Part shown: positions 51,501 to 61,100 of the stretch, one piece after another | Position numbering within the stretch: position 1 is the stretch's first letter | Layout of the letters: the number at the start of each line of letters is the position of its first letter | Assembly (NCBI GenBank): GCA_951799425.1 | Contig: OX637404.1 | Coordinates: forward strand, 23,432,545-23,496,544 | Origin: Ilex aquifolium | Lineage: Eukaryota > Streptophyta > Magnoliopsida > Aquifoliales > Aquifoliaceae | DNA length: 64,000 bases | Reading direction: 5' to 3' | Notes under the pieces: model-generated | The model's input: only the letters and a program-made list of their open reading frames with translations | Told to the model about the DNA's origin: nothing | Databases searched by the model: none | Program-made: the position numbers and the translations under genes

Positions 51501-54500
51501 TATGAGTAATATTGTCACCAATCTCACACTCTGTGAATAATAGACTTTAAATATTTAAAATATTCACTTTTCGGTATTTCTTAATCTTCAATTTTTGTTA
51601 TTTCTTGATTTGGATTCTTCCTTTTACTAAATTTACATGCCATATAGCTGTAGTCCTACTTATCTTTTAATTCTAGAGCTTCTCACCATATTTCTAGTTT
51701 ATTATTAATTTTTTCTTTACTTTTATCAACTAATACAATATCACCCGCAAATAACAAACACTATGGGAGCTCATCTTGAATATGTCTAGTCATTTCATTC
51801 ATAATCAACACAAAAAGATATGGACTCAAAGCAAAACTTTGATGTAAGCCTACAATGATTGAAAATTAATTAGTTTTTCTGGTTGTTTTTTTGACTAAGG
51901 TCATTACATTTTAATACATATTTTGATCACATTAATATCACTAATAATAACTTTTTTCATCTTTACAACTCTTGATAAAATATTTCTAGGGACTCTATCA
52001 TATGCTTTCTCTTAGTCTATACAAACCATTTGAAGGTCCTTATTTTTCTATTTATACCTCTCTAATAGTCTCCGAAATAAACATCTAGCTTTCTTTGCTG
52101 ATTTCTCATGCATAAATCAAAACTGATTTTCAGATATTGTAGTTTTAAACAATATTACTTGGATCATGGATCGCTTTGTTATGTGGTTGCTTTGGTACGT
52201 AGTAGAAGTACGGGTACGATGTAAGACACTTTCTTAAGTACACGATACGTGGGGGTAAGCTTAGTTGGTACGGTGTTTTAGGTCGCAGTTTGTTTTGGAA
52301 CTCTTATCTAGATCATTTTTATTACTATATAACATAAAACATCCATAAACACTAAGTTAGTTACCATTTATCTTACATTTCTACTTGAGTTTCTATTATC
52401 TAAAACAATATATAATTATAAATCTATATATACATAGTTAATTAATATATATTTTATATTTCTGCTACATGTTCCAAAGTAAATTGATTTAAGATTAGTA
52501 TTAGAATTTGAGGTCATACATTTTGGTGATTTTGATCGCAAACCTATCCCATTTGGGATCGATGTACCCAAATCGTTGGTTGTCGAGGGTTTATTGAATT
52601 CTGGTAACTATGGTTTTAAACCTTAGTCTTTGCTCAATCACTATTTCCTAAAGGTTTATTGTATGACTCATTAGTTTTATACCTCAATAGTTTGTACAAC
52701 TTTTTGTCTCCCTTATTCTTATGTATTGGTACTAAAATGCACTTCTTCTACTAATTGGACAATTTTTTAGTCATTTTAATTTTATCAAATGATTTAGTTT
52801 ACTATGATATACCCTAACATTCCCTAGACACTTCCAAACCTCAATAGGTATACTATCCCGTCTTTAAGTTTTTCCTCTCATCATTTTCTTTAATGCCTCA
52901 TTTACCTCCGGTATCCTAATTATATGAAAAATATATTTTCGTTAATTTCTCTATGATTTCTACAATCTTCAATGTCTAACCCTTCTATTTTATTTTCATT
53001 TAGTAATTTTTTCACCTTTCTTTCGTTTCTTCGTTTTGTTCTAAAACCCTAGAGTCTTCACTCTTTATACATTTAATATGATAAACATCTCTTGTTTCTC
53101 TTTCTCTTAATTTAGAAAGTTTATATATACATTTTTCTCCATCTTTTGTGTCCAATTTAGAGTAAAGATCATAATATACTTTGTACTTAACTTCTCTTAC
53201 CCTCTTTTTTACTTCTTTATATGTAAGTTTGTAATTTTGAAAGTCCTCTTCGTTTTAGTTTTTTGTCATATTTTATAGTACCCTCTTTTTACTTTTACCA
53301 CAACTTGGTCCTCATCAGTCCATCACCTCTTGATTCTCCAAAAAACTCAATAGATGTTATTTTAATACGTTCTGCAATTGTATTCCACATTATATTTATT
53401 TCATCTTCTAAATTTCACGCTATTTCTTTTAGTATTTAATATTTTATTCTTAAATAAATCTGTCTTTTCATCTTTCTAATTCCACCCCTTCAATTCTTGG
53501 ATTTTTGATTTCTTTGTTATGTCTTATATTATTTTTAATAAATACACCTAATATTATTATCTTATTATGTTGTGGGGTTAAGCTCTCTCTTGGAATGACT
53601 TTGCCGTCCTTACATGATCTACGATCCACTCATCTAGTTAGGAAAAAATCTATTTGATTTTGATTTAATTCACTTTTAAAAATTATTAAATGTTCATCCC
53701 TCTTTTTACAATACGTATTTGCTATCATAAGATCATATGCGATGGAAAAATCTAAAACAGTGATTTCTCAGCCAATTTAAGCAAAAACAACTATAATAAT
53801 ATATCATCTACATTGTCTAATTTTGGCTGGGCTTAATAATGTTTTTGCTGACACAAAATATTTGTGTAAATATATGTGCTATATACCATAGCTGTACATA
53901 CAAACATGAAAATCATCCCATAATTTATGCCATGGTATGATTATTGTTCTTTTTTACTGGAAGTTAGTATGGTCTTGTGTCTTGCCAGTGAATATGAATT
54001 TTTGATTTTTGTTAAGGTGAGGACTTCTAAAACGTTGATGGGATTTACAATTGGAGCAATGCTGGAAGAGATACAAAGTCTATATAAACAACACCACCAA
54101 CCATGCTTCCTTTATCTCTCTAGTGAAGTTATAAAGGCATGCTTTTCTTTCTGAAGCAGATAAGTTATTTATTTACTTGTTTATTTTTGAGGAATCAATG
54201 AATCTTTTATTGCAGATATTTGGGTCTGATCCATCTTGTGCGAGTTACTTAAAAGTCTTGATTGAATCTCTCTTTGGCCATACTACATGTCTGCTTACAA
54301 AAATTCAGGTATGGTTGCAGTAGCTAATATATTTGCCCTTTTCTTCTCGAGGTTTATTCAATATTTATTCTTTTTCTCCTAAGAGGTATCATCTCTTTCA
54401 GGACTTCACTTCCAGGCCAGACATAGCAGATGATTGTTTTTTGTTGGCATCGAGGTGTATTCGCTATTGTCCTCAATTATTTTTTCCATCTGCGGTATTT

Positions 54501-55745
54501 GTGTCATTAGTGGATTGTGCTATGATTGGCATCACAGTACAGCACAGGTCAGTCTCACTCACACATGCGCACACACAAACACAAACACACCCACATACAC
54601 ATCTTTGTTAAGAGTTCTAATCCCTGTTGAGATTCTTAACATGAATAAATAAAATTGTTAGGGATAATTATTCTACCATTACTATACGTCATTCATAGTC
54701 ATATAGAGAAAAGGAGGAAAGAAGAAAAATGAAATTATAATTGAGGCAAAATATAGTAATGGTTCCTCAAGTATGCGTTTTGTGTCACTTCAATTTTAAT
54801 TTTTTCCGATGACTCTTTTGTCCCTCAAGTATCCAATTTGTGTCACTGTAGTCTAATTACAAACTCTAGTTTAAATTGATGAATATAAGTGGTCACATGT
54901 GTCTCATGGAAGTTGTCACATGGGTCATGACTTGTTATCAGTAGGTAGCCTAATTCATCCAGCTTTAGTTCATTTGTCATCCCCCCCCCCCAAAAAAAAA
55001 AAAAAAAACCACCACCCCCAAAACAAACCTAACGTGACATTATGGTGGGTAGTGAATGGGGAGGAACATAGACTTTTGGGACTTAGCCATGCTACTTTTT
55101 CTTCCTTCATCCTTTTTGTCTAATAATGCACTGTGCACTGTATGATAATTGCAGATCAATTTATCTCATATTCAGCTATCTTTTTATCCTTGCAGGGAGG
55201 CCTCTAATTCCATTTTGACTTTCTTGTCCGATTTGTTTGATCTTGCAAACTCCAGTCAGGGAGAACCCTACCTATCTATCAGAGACAACATAATTATTCC
55301 TCGAGGTGCTGCCATCACCAGAATTTTGGTTGCCTCTCTTACAGGAGCGCTCCCTAGTTCGAGATTAGAAACGGTAGAATAAATTTACCAACTGTAAACA
55401 TTTGCCTGCGGAGTCGGTATAGATGATATAATAGCTAAATCTTCATTGATCCTCCTATCCCCACAGGTGGTATATGTATTACTAGCACTAACTCGAGCCT
55501 ATGGAGTGAAAGCTCTGGAGTGGGCCAAGGAGAGTCTTTTGCTGATTCCGTCCACCGCTGTGACAGAGGTAGAAAGGTCACGGTTTTTGCAAGCTTTATC
55601 AGATGTGGCAACCGGGGGTAATATAAATGCCCTGATGATTCCAATTGAAGAGCTTTCAGAGGTTTGCCGTCGTAACCGAACAGTTCAAGATATTGTTCAA
55701 GGTGCTTTGAGGCCTCTCGAGTTGAGTAGAATCACTGTATCATAG
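21519..55745 (+). CDS. MOS14: Transportin-SR / MOS14-type importin-beta nuclear import receptor, 27 exons
   Basis: Exons: 21519-21641, 25288-25365, 25586-25648, 26328-26375, 26516-26662, 30001-30132, 31710-31750, 33460-33551, 34223-34350, 35528-35603, 35749-35869, 35944-36043, 36539-36620, 40363-40445, 43336-43455, 43666-43717, 43938-44093, 48747-48870, 48951-49032, 49107-49195, 49278-49352, 49444-49498, 54017-54136, 54216-54308, 54402-54547, 55196-55373, 55467-55745. They join without a stop to 960 residues, close to the Arabidopsis MOS14 length. The protein begins MELQNTVKEALNALYHH and has an importin-beta N-terminal region, an exportin-1-like region with RPDRRRQFEKEL, and HEAT-type helices. 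Arabidopsis MOS14 imports Ser/Arg-rich splicing factors into the nucleus and is needed for correct splicing of the resistance genes SNC1 and RPS4. Intron 23 has a GC donor. Six introns are 2.9-4.7 kb, most of them with transposon debris. Confidence 0.94.
23640..23970 (-). mobile_element. L1-type LINE remnant in intron 1
   Basis: The minus strand translates to a stretch typical of the region after the reverse transcriptase in plant L1 LINEs (WNFGFRRNLNDRE, later LKIWKVKVP). Only about 100 codons are left. Confidence 0.6.
26429..26448. repeat. AC dinucleotide microsatellite in intron 4
   Basis: Ten AC units inside the intron that separates exons 4 and 5 of the transportin gene. Confidence 0.9.
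27790..28880 (+). mobile_element. L1-type LINE 3' fragment in intron 5
   Basis: The plus strand, read across several frameshifts and stops, shows the C-terminal end of a plant L1 polyprotein (RRDFVWGD; DLRVKRMQIFNKALFGKW; then SKIAFFEF from the zinc-binding tail). It ends in an AT-rich stretch and an A-rich tail after CTTGTC near 28875, as expected for a LINE 3' end. It is 5'-truncated. A long open frame on the other strand here is only its antisense shadow. Confidence 0.75.
28915..29395. mobile_element. Possible short non-autonomous element in intron 5
   Basis: Both ends carry related GACACG / GTGTCCGACA words (ATACGGACACGTGACACGG near 28948 and GTGTCGGTGTCCGACATGG near 29348) flanking AT-rich DNA. 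This looks like a non-autonomous element, but I could not define clean inverted ends or a target duplication. Confidence 0.3.
32690..32880 (+). mobile_element. Small L1-type LINE remnant in intron 7
   Basis: The plus strand encodes KFGVKLLYRVRSGDGV and then VEVPSKVVFFF, matching the conserved stretch before the zinc-binding tail of plant L1 LINEs. Under 200 bp remains. Confidence 0.55.
34941..35195. mobile_element. MITE-like element in intron 9
   Basis: It begins GAATCAAAAC and ends GTTTTGATTC-like (AAATTTTGATTC), and its interior is full of GTTTCGGAA / GAAACATTTCC words. It resembles the element at 42718-43033 in ends and interior, so the two look like copies of one family. The ends are diverged and no clear target duplication was found. 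Confidence 0.5.
36725..38030 (-). mobile_element. Two adjoining RTE-type LINE 3' fragments in intron 13
   Basis: Minus-strand pieces encode the RTE C-terminus: LTENMALNKTPWQKRIYV near 36770 and EDKLRKNRLRWFDHVQRRPI near 37830. Two copies of the family's 3' end (TTTGGGGTCGG or a variant) at about 36740 and 37633 show that two fragments lie head to tail. The left one resembles 51000-51660. A decayed FADD box (LLFAND-like) occurs near 38000. Confidence 0.7.
40065..40089. repeat. 25-base G homopolymer in intron 13
   Basis: An uninterrupted G run 274 bases before exon 14. Its true length is uncertain because such runs are error-prone in sequencing. Confidence 0.85.
41866..41990 (-). mobile_element. 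RTE LINE 3' tail in intron 14
   Basis: AAAGTCTTGTCCCAATTTTT followed by GTGCTCTATTAAGGGCC matches the terminal sequence of the other RTE fragments in this gene (compare 36735 and 50850). Only the end of the element is left, next to a TA run. Confidence 0.55.
42718..43033. mobile_element. MITE with 16-bp terminal inverted repeats in intron 14
   Basis: A 316-bp element starting GATCAAAATTTCGTTT and ending with the exact reverse complement AAACGAAATTTTGATC. The interior carries GAAACGGAAACGTTTC words near both ends. Flanks TGATCATG and ATTGCTTC do not give a clean target duplication. No coding capacity. Confidence 0.8.
44640..45605 (+). mobile_element. RTE-type LINE fragment (reverse transcriptase to C-terminus) in intron 17
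   Basis: The plus strand shows FIDLEKAYG, then MLFADDIALVDESKERLNNK (the reverse transcriptase active-site box), IPKSEHFKYLGSIIHRK, RNASEVLCDRRMPSKLK and later SVVEMRMFRWMCGKIRKD. The order is that of plant RTE polyproteins. Several stops and frame breaks (for example before 44903 and at 45236-45250) make it dead. It is 5'-truncated and in the same orientation as the host gene. Confidence 0.85.
46347..47268. mobile_element. Non-autonomous DNA transposon with GTAACGG-rich ends in intron 17
   Basis: The left end (TTCTGAATAACGGTAAC, then CGTAACGGTAACG) and the reverse complement of the right end (GGTTTTGAAAAACGGCATAA, then GTTACGTAACGG) form imperfect inverted repeats of roughly 45 bp. Flanks CTCCTACAC (46338-46346) and CTCCTGCAT (47269-47277) match at 7 of 9 positions, as for an old 9-bp target duplication, which would suit the Mutator superfamily. 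No transposase is visible. Confidence 0.6.
51073..51338. repeat. 133-bp tandem duplication inside the RTE LINE
   Basis: Two adjacent copies (51073-51205 and 51206-51338), each starting ACAATCTACG and ending CCACACT, differ at only a few positions. The duplication is younger than the LINE. Confidence 0.92.
52151..52612. mobile_element. 462-bp insertion nested in the RTE LINE
   Basis: It is bounded by the 9-bp direct repeat GTTTTAAAC (52142-52150 and 52613-52621) and interrupts the LINE reverse transcriptase between VIEQRLR and ISENQF. It has no clear inverted ends or coding frame, but contains GTACGGGTACGATG and ACACGATACGTGG words reminiscent of 28915-29395. The superfamily is unknown. Confidence 0.65.
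54137..54215 (+). other. MOS14: GC-AG intron 23 of the transportin gene
   Basis: Exon 23 must end at AAG (54134-54136) to keep the conserved SSEVIK-IFGSDPS join, so the intron begins GCATGC rather than GT and ends TTGCAG. No GT nearby preserves frame and sequence. GC-AG is a known minor class of the major spliceosome. Confidence 0.8.
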
Positions 55746-58368
55746 TGTGGAGTAATACGGGCCATTTTTTTTTCTTTGGCCTTGTCTGTAGTCAATTAGT
55801 TGGTTGATTGTGTGTGGGCTCCTATTTCATTGAGTGTTGAGCATTTGCCAGCTTCTACTGGTCCATATGCGTGGGAGGTGTGCTATTGTATTTATAAAGG
55901 GAGTTAAGAAGAGAGGGGGGGGGGGGGGGGGGGGAGGTGGGAAGTGGATTTAATTTTTGGCTTGGTCAATTTTGAGGGTGAAATTATTCGGTGTTGAGTT
56001 GTAATTTTGGAAGTCAATGTAATAGGTTATGAATTCAAAGCTAAATAACTGAACTTTTCAGTGTAAAGAACAAATTTTTAAAAGCCGATAGTGCTTGTGC
56101 AGAATAAGAACTTTGCAAAATCTTTCAAAATATACTTGAGAACCGAGCAAGAGCATTTGTCATTTACAGCGGCTCTCTCCCATGGTCTCATCAATTAAGA
56201 TTGCTTGCATGAATTGCGTAACCAAACATTTTTCAAAAATTATTACAGTTTTGCAAATTTAAAGTTTTATTTGTGCAACAAAATCAACAGTGCACTTGTA
56301 GATTCTGGTGCACCGGTTGATTATAAATTGCAGAGAAAATCACATCATGCTCCCGTGAATTAAGAGAATCTCCTATTATGCTGTCGACAGATTTTTGGTA
56401 CTGATATCATTAATTTTTCTTAATGCTGAGCTGGGTATTCGATGGTTGGGGTTGAGCTAGATATCCGAGGTCGAAGTTATAAGGCGCATCATATGACTGA
56501 ACTTGATTAAATACAACTGAGATATAACCTAATAATTGCATTGAGATCACGTCTTTGTGTCCTTGAAATTTTGGACAATTGAAAAGATGTGACAGAAAAC
56601 AATAATATGCTAACAGAGATACAAGATAAAATGCATCCCATTGGTGATAATTCAGTGTTTTACCATAATGGCGCTTGAGATAGAAGATGGCCCCCCAGAA
56701 CAAAAGAGTGTTGCACTAAATACTAAAGCCTGTCTGCCACAATGCGTGGATCTGTTGCTCAATACAGAAAGTAAATAAAGAATTTCACTCCTATATATTA
56801 ATTTTGACAGTCCTTATCATGCAGGCACTAATAGCTTCTTCTAATGTTAAACTGATGCAGGGCCACATGATGCAATTGTAAAAGCATTGGTTGACTATGC
56901 TATCAAGAAACTGGAGTGTCTACACATCAGGGATGATTGTGGCCAACTCGTGGTCCTAAAATGATTTGGGTTGCATGTTTGACAAAGAAGAAGATAATTA
57001 GGCAATTAGGAAAATCTGTATGGATGAGAGATTAAATTTTACTCATGACCAAAAGTGAAAACAATATCTAATCTAAATAAAATATCTTAGTAGATGTACC
57101 GCACCACTCATCCTAAATGGTGAAAACTGAATGCTAAGTTGAAGAGGTTAATATCCTTACAAGGGCAACCCAGCCCAAATTTGGGTCCTATGCGAAAATA
57201 TTAGATAAGTACCCATGATAATATAATATAATAATATAGATAAGATAATAATTATTCAAATATTAATATTATTTATTTAAAAATATTTTTCTTATTTTTG
57301 AGATATACAAATTTAGTTTTTGTATTTAATTTTTTCATATATAATTCTATTAATTGAAGTTGAATTTGTAGACTAAAATATAATAAAATATGCTATCAGT
57401 TAGAAATATAGAGAAAAAGAATTGGAATTTTTTAATATAGCAAAATCATTTTTCAAATGATGAATGCTAGTAGGTTTTTGAATAGTTAGTACAACCCACT
57501 TTGTTTTTTAACTATTTTGTGTATGTTTATTGTGTGTCGTAAAAAAAAATAATTAAGTAAAAACTCTGACACAGATAAAAAAAATCTTGAATTTAAGCTA
57601 AGACTTGATTGCTTGTTTCTTGGTTGATTGCTTCTTGCAAAAAAAAACTTCCATCTATTGTAAGCCTTTCGTCTTCCCATGATATTGTCAAATGTTATAA
57701 AATTATGATGTTCCTAGATTTTTCTATGCAAATATCTAATCTTTTAATATGTATAACATCTTAGATCTCTCTTATACTGCTCTTTATATTTCTTATATAT
57801 TCTAGAATGTTATTTGAAGATGTTTAAATAAGAATTTTTTTTAGGATCCTCTAGAATATTTTTTCAAGGGGTTATAAAATTAAAGAACCTATCCTAAGTT
57901 TGTTTGAAATTTTCAAAAAGACGGGACGTGACAAAAGTCTCATTTGATGTAAGATATTGTGTGTTGAGATAACTTATATTTTTATTATTTACATAAAAAA
58001 TAGGTAAGACTGAAAAAACAAAGATAATAAAAAAATATTCATTCAATTTTGCCGTATCAATATTGATTCAATTTATATTCGTTCAATTTGTAATTTTATA
58101 TAGTCAAATTTGTATTATATATAAGTTGTATTTAGCAGATTTATTCCGTGTTTAGTTAGATTTATGTTCACTTATTTATTTAAGAGACATATCAAATTCA
58201 TTTATTTATCATTCGTATCTATTAGGGTTAAACCCAAACTCGTTATTTTCGTATCGATTTTTTATTAAGTTTGCACATTATATCTAAAATTGTCTTAAAA
58301 TTAGAGGTCATAAAATCTTTTTAAGTGATTCAAAATTTGTTTTGGACTTCAAATATATGTACATGTAT
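55746..58368. other. 3' flank of the transportin gene, then intergenic
   Basis: It begins with the 3' UTR; a 20-base G run lies at 55915-55934. The rest is AT-rich (especially 57200-58370) with no recognisable gene or repeat structure. Confidence 0.55.
55915..55934. repeat. 20-base G homopolymer in the 3' flank
   Basis: An uninterrupted G run about 170 bases after the stop codon, probably within or just beyond the 3' UTR. Confidence 0.85.
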
Positions 58369-58676
58369 GGGTAAATTACACTCACACCTCCTAACATTTG
58401 ACTAAATGACACGGAGACGCCCTAACATTTCTACAATTACACAGAGACCCCTTGTAGGCGTCAATAGGTGACCGGCATTAACATAGGTGATAAATGACTA
58501 TTTTAACCCTTTAATTTAATTTAAAATAAAATAATACATAATAGGAAATAAATAAAATATATTATCAAAAATTAAATTAACCTGTAACAAACCCCATCAC
58601 AACCCTTACACCACTGACCGGCGTCTCATTCATCCCTTACACCACCACCCGACGCCACCAATCCTCCTCTCCTCCT

Positions 58677-58713
<37 letters not shown>

Positions 58714-59744
58714 CTAACTTGCAACAAACCCCATCACAACTAATCCTCCCAACTCAACTGCCACCACTCCAAACCCATAACTTAGGGTCCCGCCCCTCCC
58801 TGCGACAAACCCCATCAACGCAACCCAATTGCCACCACCATCACCACTCCAAACCCATCACTCCCATCGACCCAACCTAGCTGCCACCATCACCACCACT
58901 CCAAACCCATCACACTCCCAACCCCCTTCTCTTTCTCTCTCTACCTCTGTCTTCTCTCTCCCTCTCAAATCCACCTAGCCCCCCCAGCAACAAACCCTAT
59001 CGACCCAACCCAGCTGCCACCACCACCACCACTCTAAACCCATCACTCCCAACCCCTTTCTCTTTCTATCTCTACCTCTCTCTCCTTCTCAGATCCCCCA
59101 GCTCCCCGCCCCCTCCCTACAATAAACCCCATTGACCCAACCCCAGCTACCACCACCACTCCAAACCCATCACTCCCAAACCCCTTTTATTTCTCTGTCT
59201 ACATCTCTTCTTTCTTCCTCTCAAATCCCCCAGCCCGCCCCTTCCCTACAACAAACCCCATTGCACCCAACCCCAACCCCAATTGCCACCACCACCACCA
59301 CCACCACCACTCCAAACTCAACCTTCCCAACCCCAGCTGCCACTGTCATCATCACTCCAAACCCACCACTCTCAGTTGAACTAATTATCCTAGTTGATGG
59401 TAATTTTTTATTAATTTTAATCAAAATGTAACGGTTTAATGTTAATCTTTGATTAATTTTTATAAATGCATAATTAATGTTAGTAAAATGATAAATTATG
59501 ATAATTAGTGAGCAATATTATCTTAAAAAATGTTGGACATGTTATAGAGGGGTAATTTTGGAATTAGATAAATTTTGTTTCTTGACATCACTATTTTATG
59601 TTAGTCAAACTAACAGCGGGAAGATGGAAGGGGTGCTCGTGTCATGATTTTTAAATCTCAGGAGGTCGCCGTGTAATTTTAGAAATGTCAGGAGGTCTCC
59701 ATGTTATTTGGTCAAATGTCAAGGGGTGTGAGTGCAATTTATCC
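58369..59744. mobile_element. Terminal-inverted-repeat element with C-rich repetitive interior
   Basis: The left end (GGGTAAATTACACTCACACC, then TGACTAAATGACACGGAGAC) and the reverse complement of the right end (GGATAAATTGCACTCACACC, then TGACCAAATAACATGGAGAC) form imperfect inverted repeats of about 90 bp. The interior (58590-59390) is a tandemly repeated pyrimidine-rich sequence built on ACAAACCCCAT, GCCACCACCACCACT and CCAAACCCATCACTCCCA, including a CT run near 58681. A short TAT occurs on both flanks. No transposase is present. Proline- and valine-rich frames here are repeat artefacts. Confidence 0.75.
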
Positions 59745-61100
59745 TATATTAACTTAGGGCCGTAGGCGGCGGCCTTGATAGCCTATACCTAGGGCCGGCG
59801 CTGCATCCTCATATTATATGCAGGGAGCAAAATTAGGTTTTCACGTGGCGTTTTGCATGCATCGGGTGGTCGACTTTATGGGGGTACTAAACCTAAAACA
59901 CCAGTGGCTTTCATCAGTTCATGTCACAACGTGGGGGTTTTGCCCCTCTGTTGTGTTCACAGGGCGTTTTACTTGCGACTCGACGTCGTCCTGTGATTGA
60001 TTTGCAAACAAAAGGATATACAACAAGGATTCCTATGCCATAATGTCAACCAATGGGAGGAACCCATCCAATAGCTCCAGGATTGCGAAACAGGTACCGT
60101 GGTTACCACATCTATCAAATTCGGAAATTTTAGGGTACTAAAAAAAATCGGTATCATACTGTCGATTATCATTTTTTATGAGTAAAATTATAATTTTAAA
60201 AAGAAAAATTACAATTTTTTCAGAGAAGACCATGATTAATCATGAAAATCTCAGTATCGATCTCAACTTTTCATGATCGATTATACCTTTCAAAATTATA
60301 ACTTATACCTAAAAAAAATTATAACTTAACTTTCAAAAATTATAATTTTTAATTAAATACCACCAACGATATCATATCCTTCCCCCTATCAAAACAGTAA
60401 CAACATAAATCCATACAAGACTTTAGTAGTTAAGGCATCGGTTGGTTAAGGCATAGAGACACCAAGTTTAATACACCGAGATTTCAAGTTCTTGTTGGGA
60501 GTGATTACACACACCCATCTAAAGTACACACATCATTCACAAGTCCGAAAAATGATGTTCACTTATCAAGCATAAATAATAATAATAACAAAGAACATTA
60601 TACCCCTGCCTAATAAAAATTCCTCCCACACCACAGAAATTAAAGATTAAAGGTCCTACCACTGTACCATCACCATTAACAACGACCCAATTCCATCCAC
60701 ATTCATCACAAATATATCTCCATTGCACGGACAAACAAGACAACAGTGCCGATTTTATCATATAAGGAGTACAATTGACTATCCGCCAGTAACCCCCACT
60801 TAGATATTTTTCCAAAAAAAATCTTAGAAACCACTAGACCAACCCCACCCATATCAGCAAACAACAAGAGGGTACTATTGCTATTCAGGCTTCCTCCCAA
60901 CTACCAACAAAACAGACAAACAAACAAGAATCTAATAAGATCATACCACAGAACAAGTAGAGCATATCAAGACATCACATGGTTCTGGTCTGTACAAAAA
61001 CAGAAGATCAATTCGAGCCAAACTAATTACCTTATCATTCCTTGATCCGATTTCTCTGATTATGGACCATGTTTTTTTTTTTCAAAAGTTATTATCTTTC
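59745..61100. other. Intergenic, no gene recognised
   Basis: It starts with a GC-rich patch (GGGCCGTAGGCGGCGGCC near 59757) that may be another transposon end. Otherwise no supported feature. The right part should contain the 3' UTR of the MYB gene ending at 61101. Confidence 0.5.

Larger units (their letters stand above)
50838..53790 (-). mobile_element. Nearly complete RTE-type LINE, decayed, in intron 22
   Basis: Read on the minus strand from 53790 it shows endonuclease remains (DFSIAYDLMIANTY, NQIDFFLTR), reverse transcriptase motifs (RIPEVNEALKKMMRGK, CTNYRGIKLMSHT, EKAYDRVPRNIL, LLFAGDIVLVDKSK with FADD changed to FAGD), the C-terminal YGTECWTT region, and the 3' end (TTTGGGTTGGCTACATGAAT on the plus strand near 50872). 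Many stops and frameshifts make it inactive. It carries a 133-bp tandem duplication and a nested 462-bp insertion. It explains most of the 4.5-kb intron. Confidence 0.85.

Noticed and set aside
54121..54136. Alternative GT donor (AGTGAA|GTTATA) for exon 23
   Set aside because: It would delete the conserved VIK and break the join to IFGSDPS; the GC donor keeps frame and sequence.
54735..55060. Possible repeat in intron 25 (AAAATATAGTAATGGTTCC...)
   Set aside because: It resembles known dispersed plant repeats in wording but I could not find paired ends or a target duplication.
59132..59431. A Pro/Thr-rich 99-residue frame and its valine-rich opposite
   Set aside because: Lies wholly in the C-rich repetitive interior of the inverted-repeat element.
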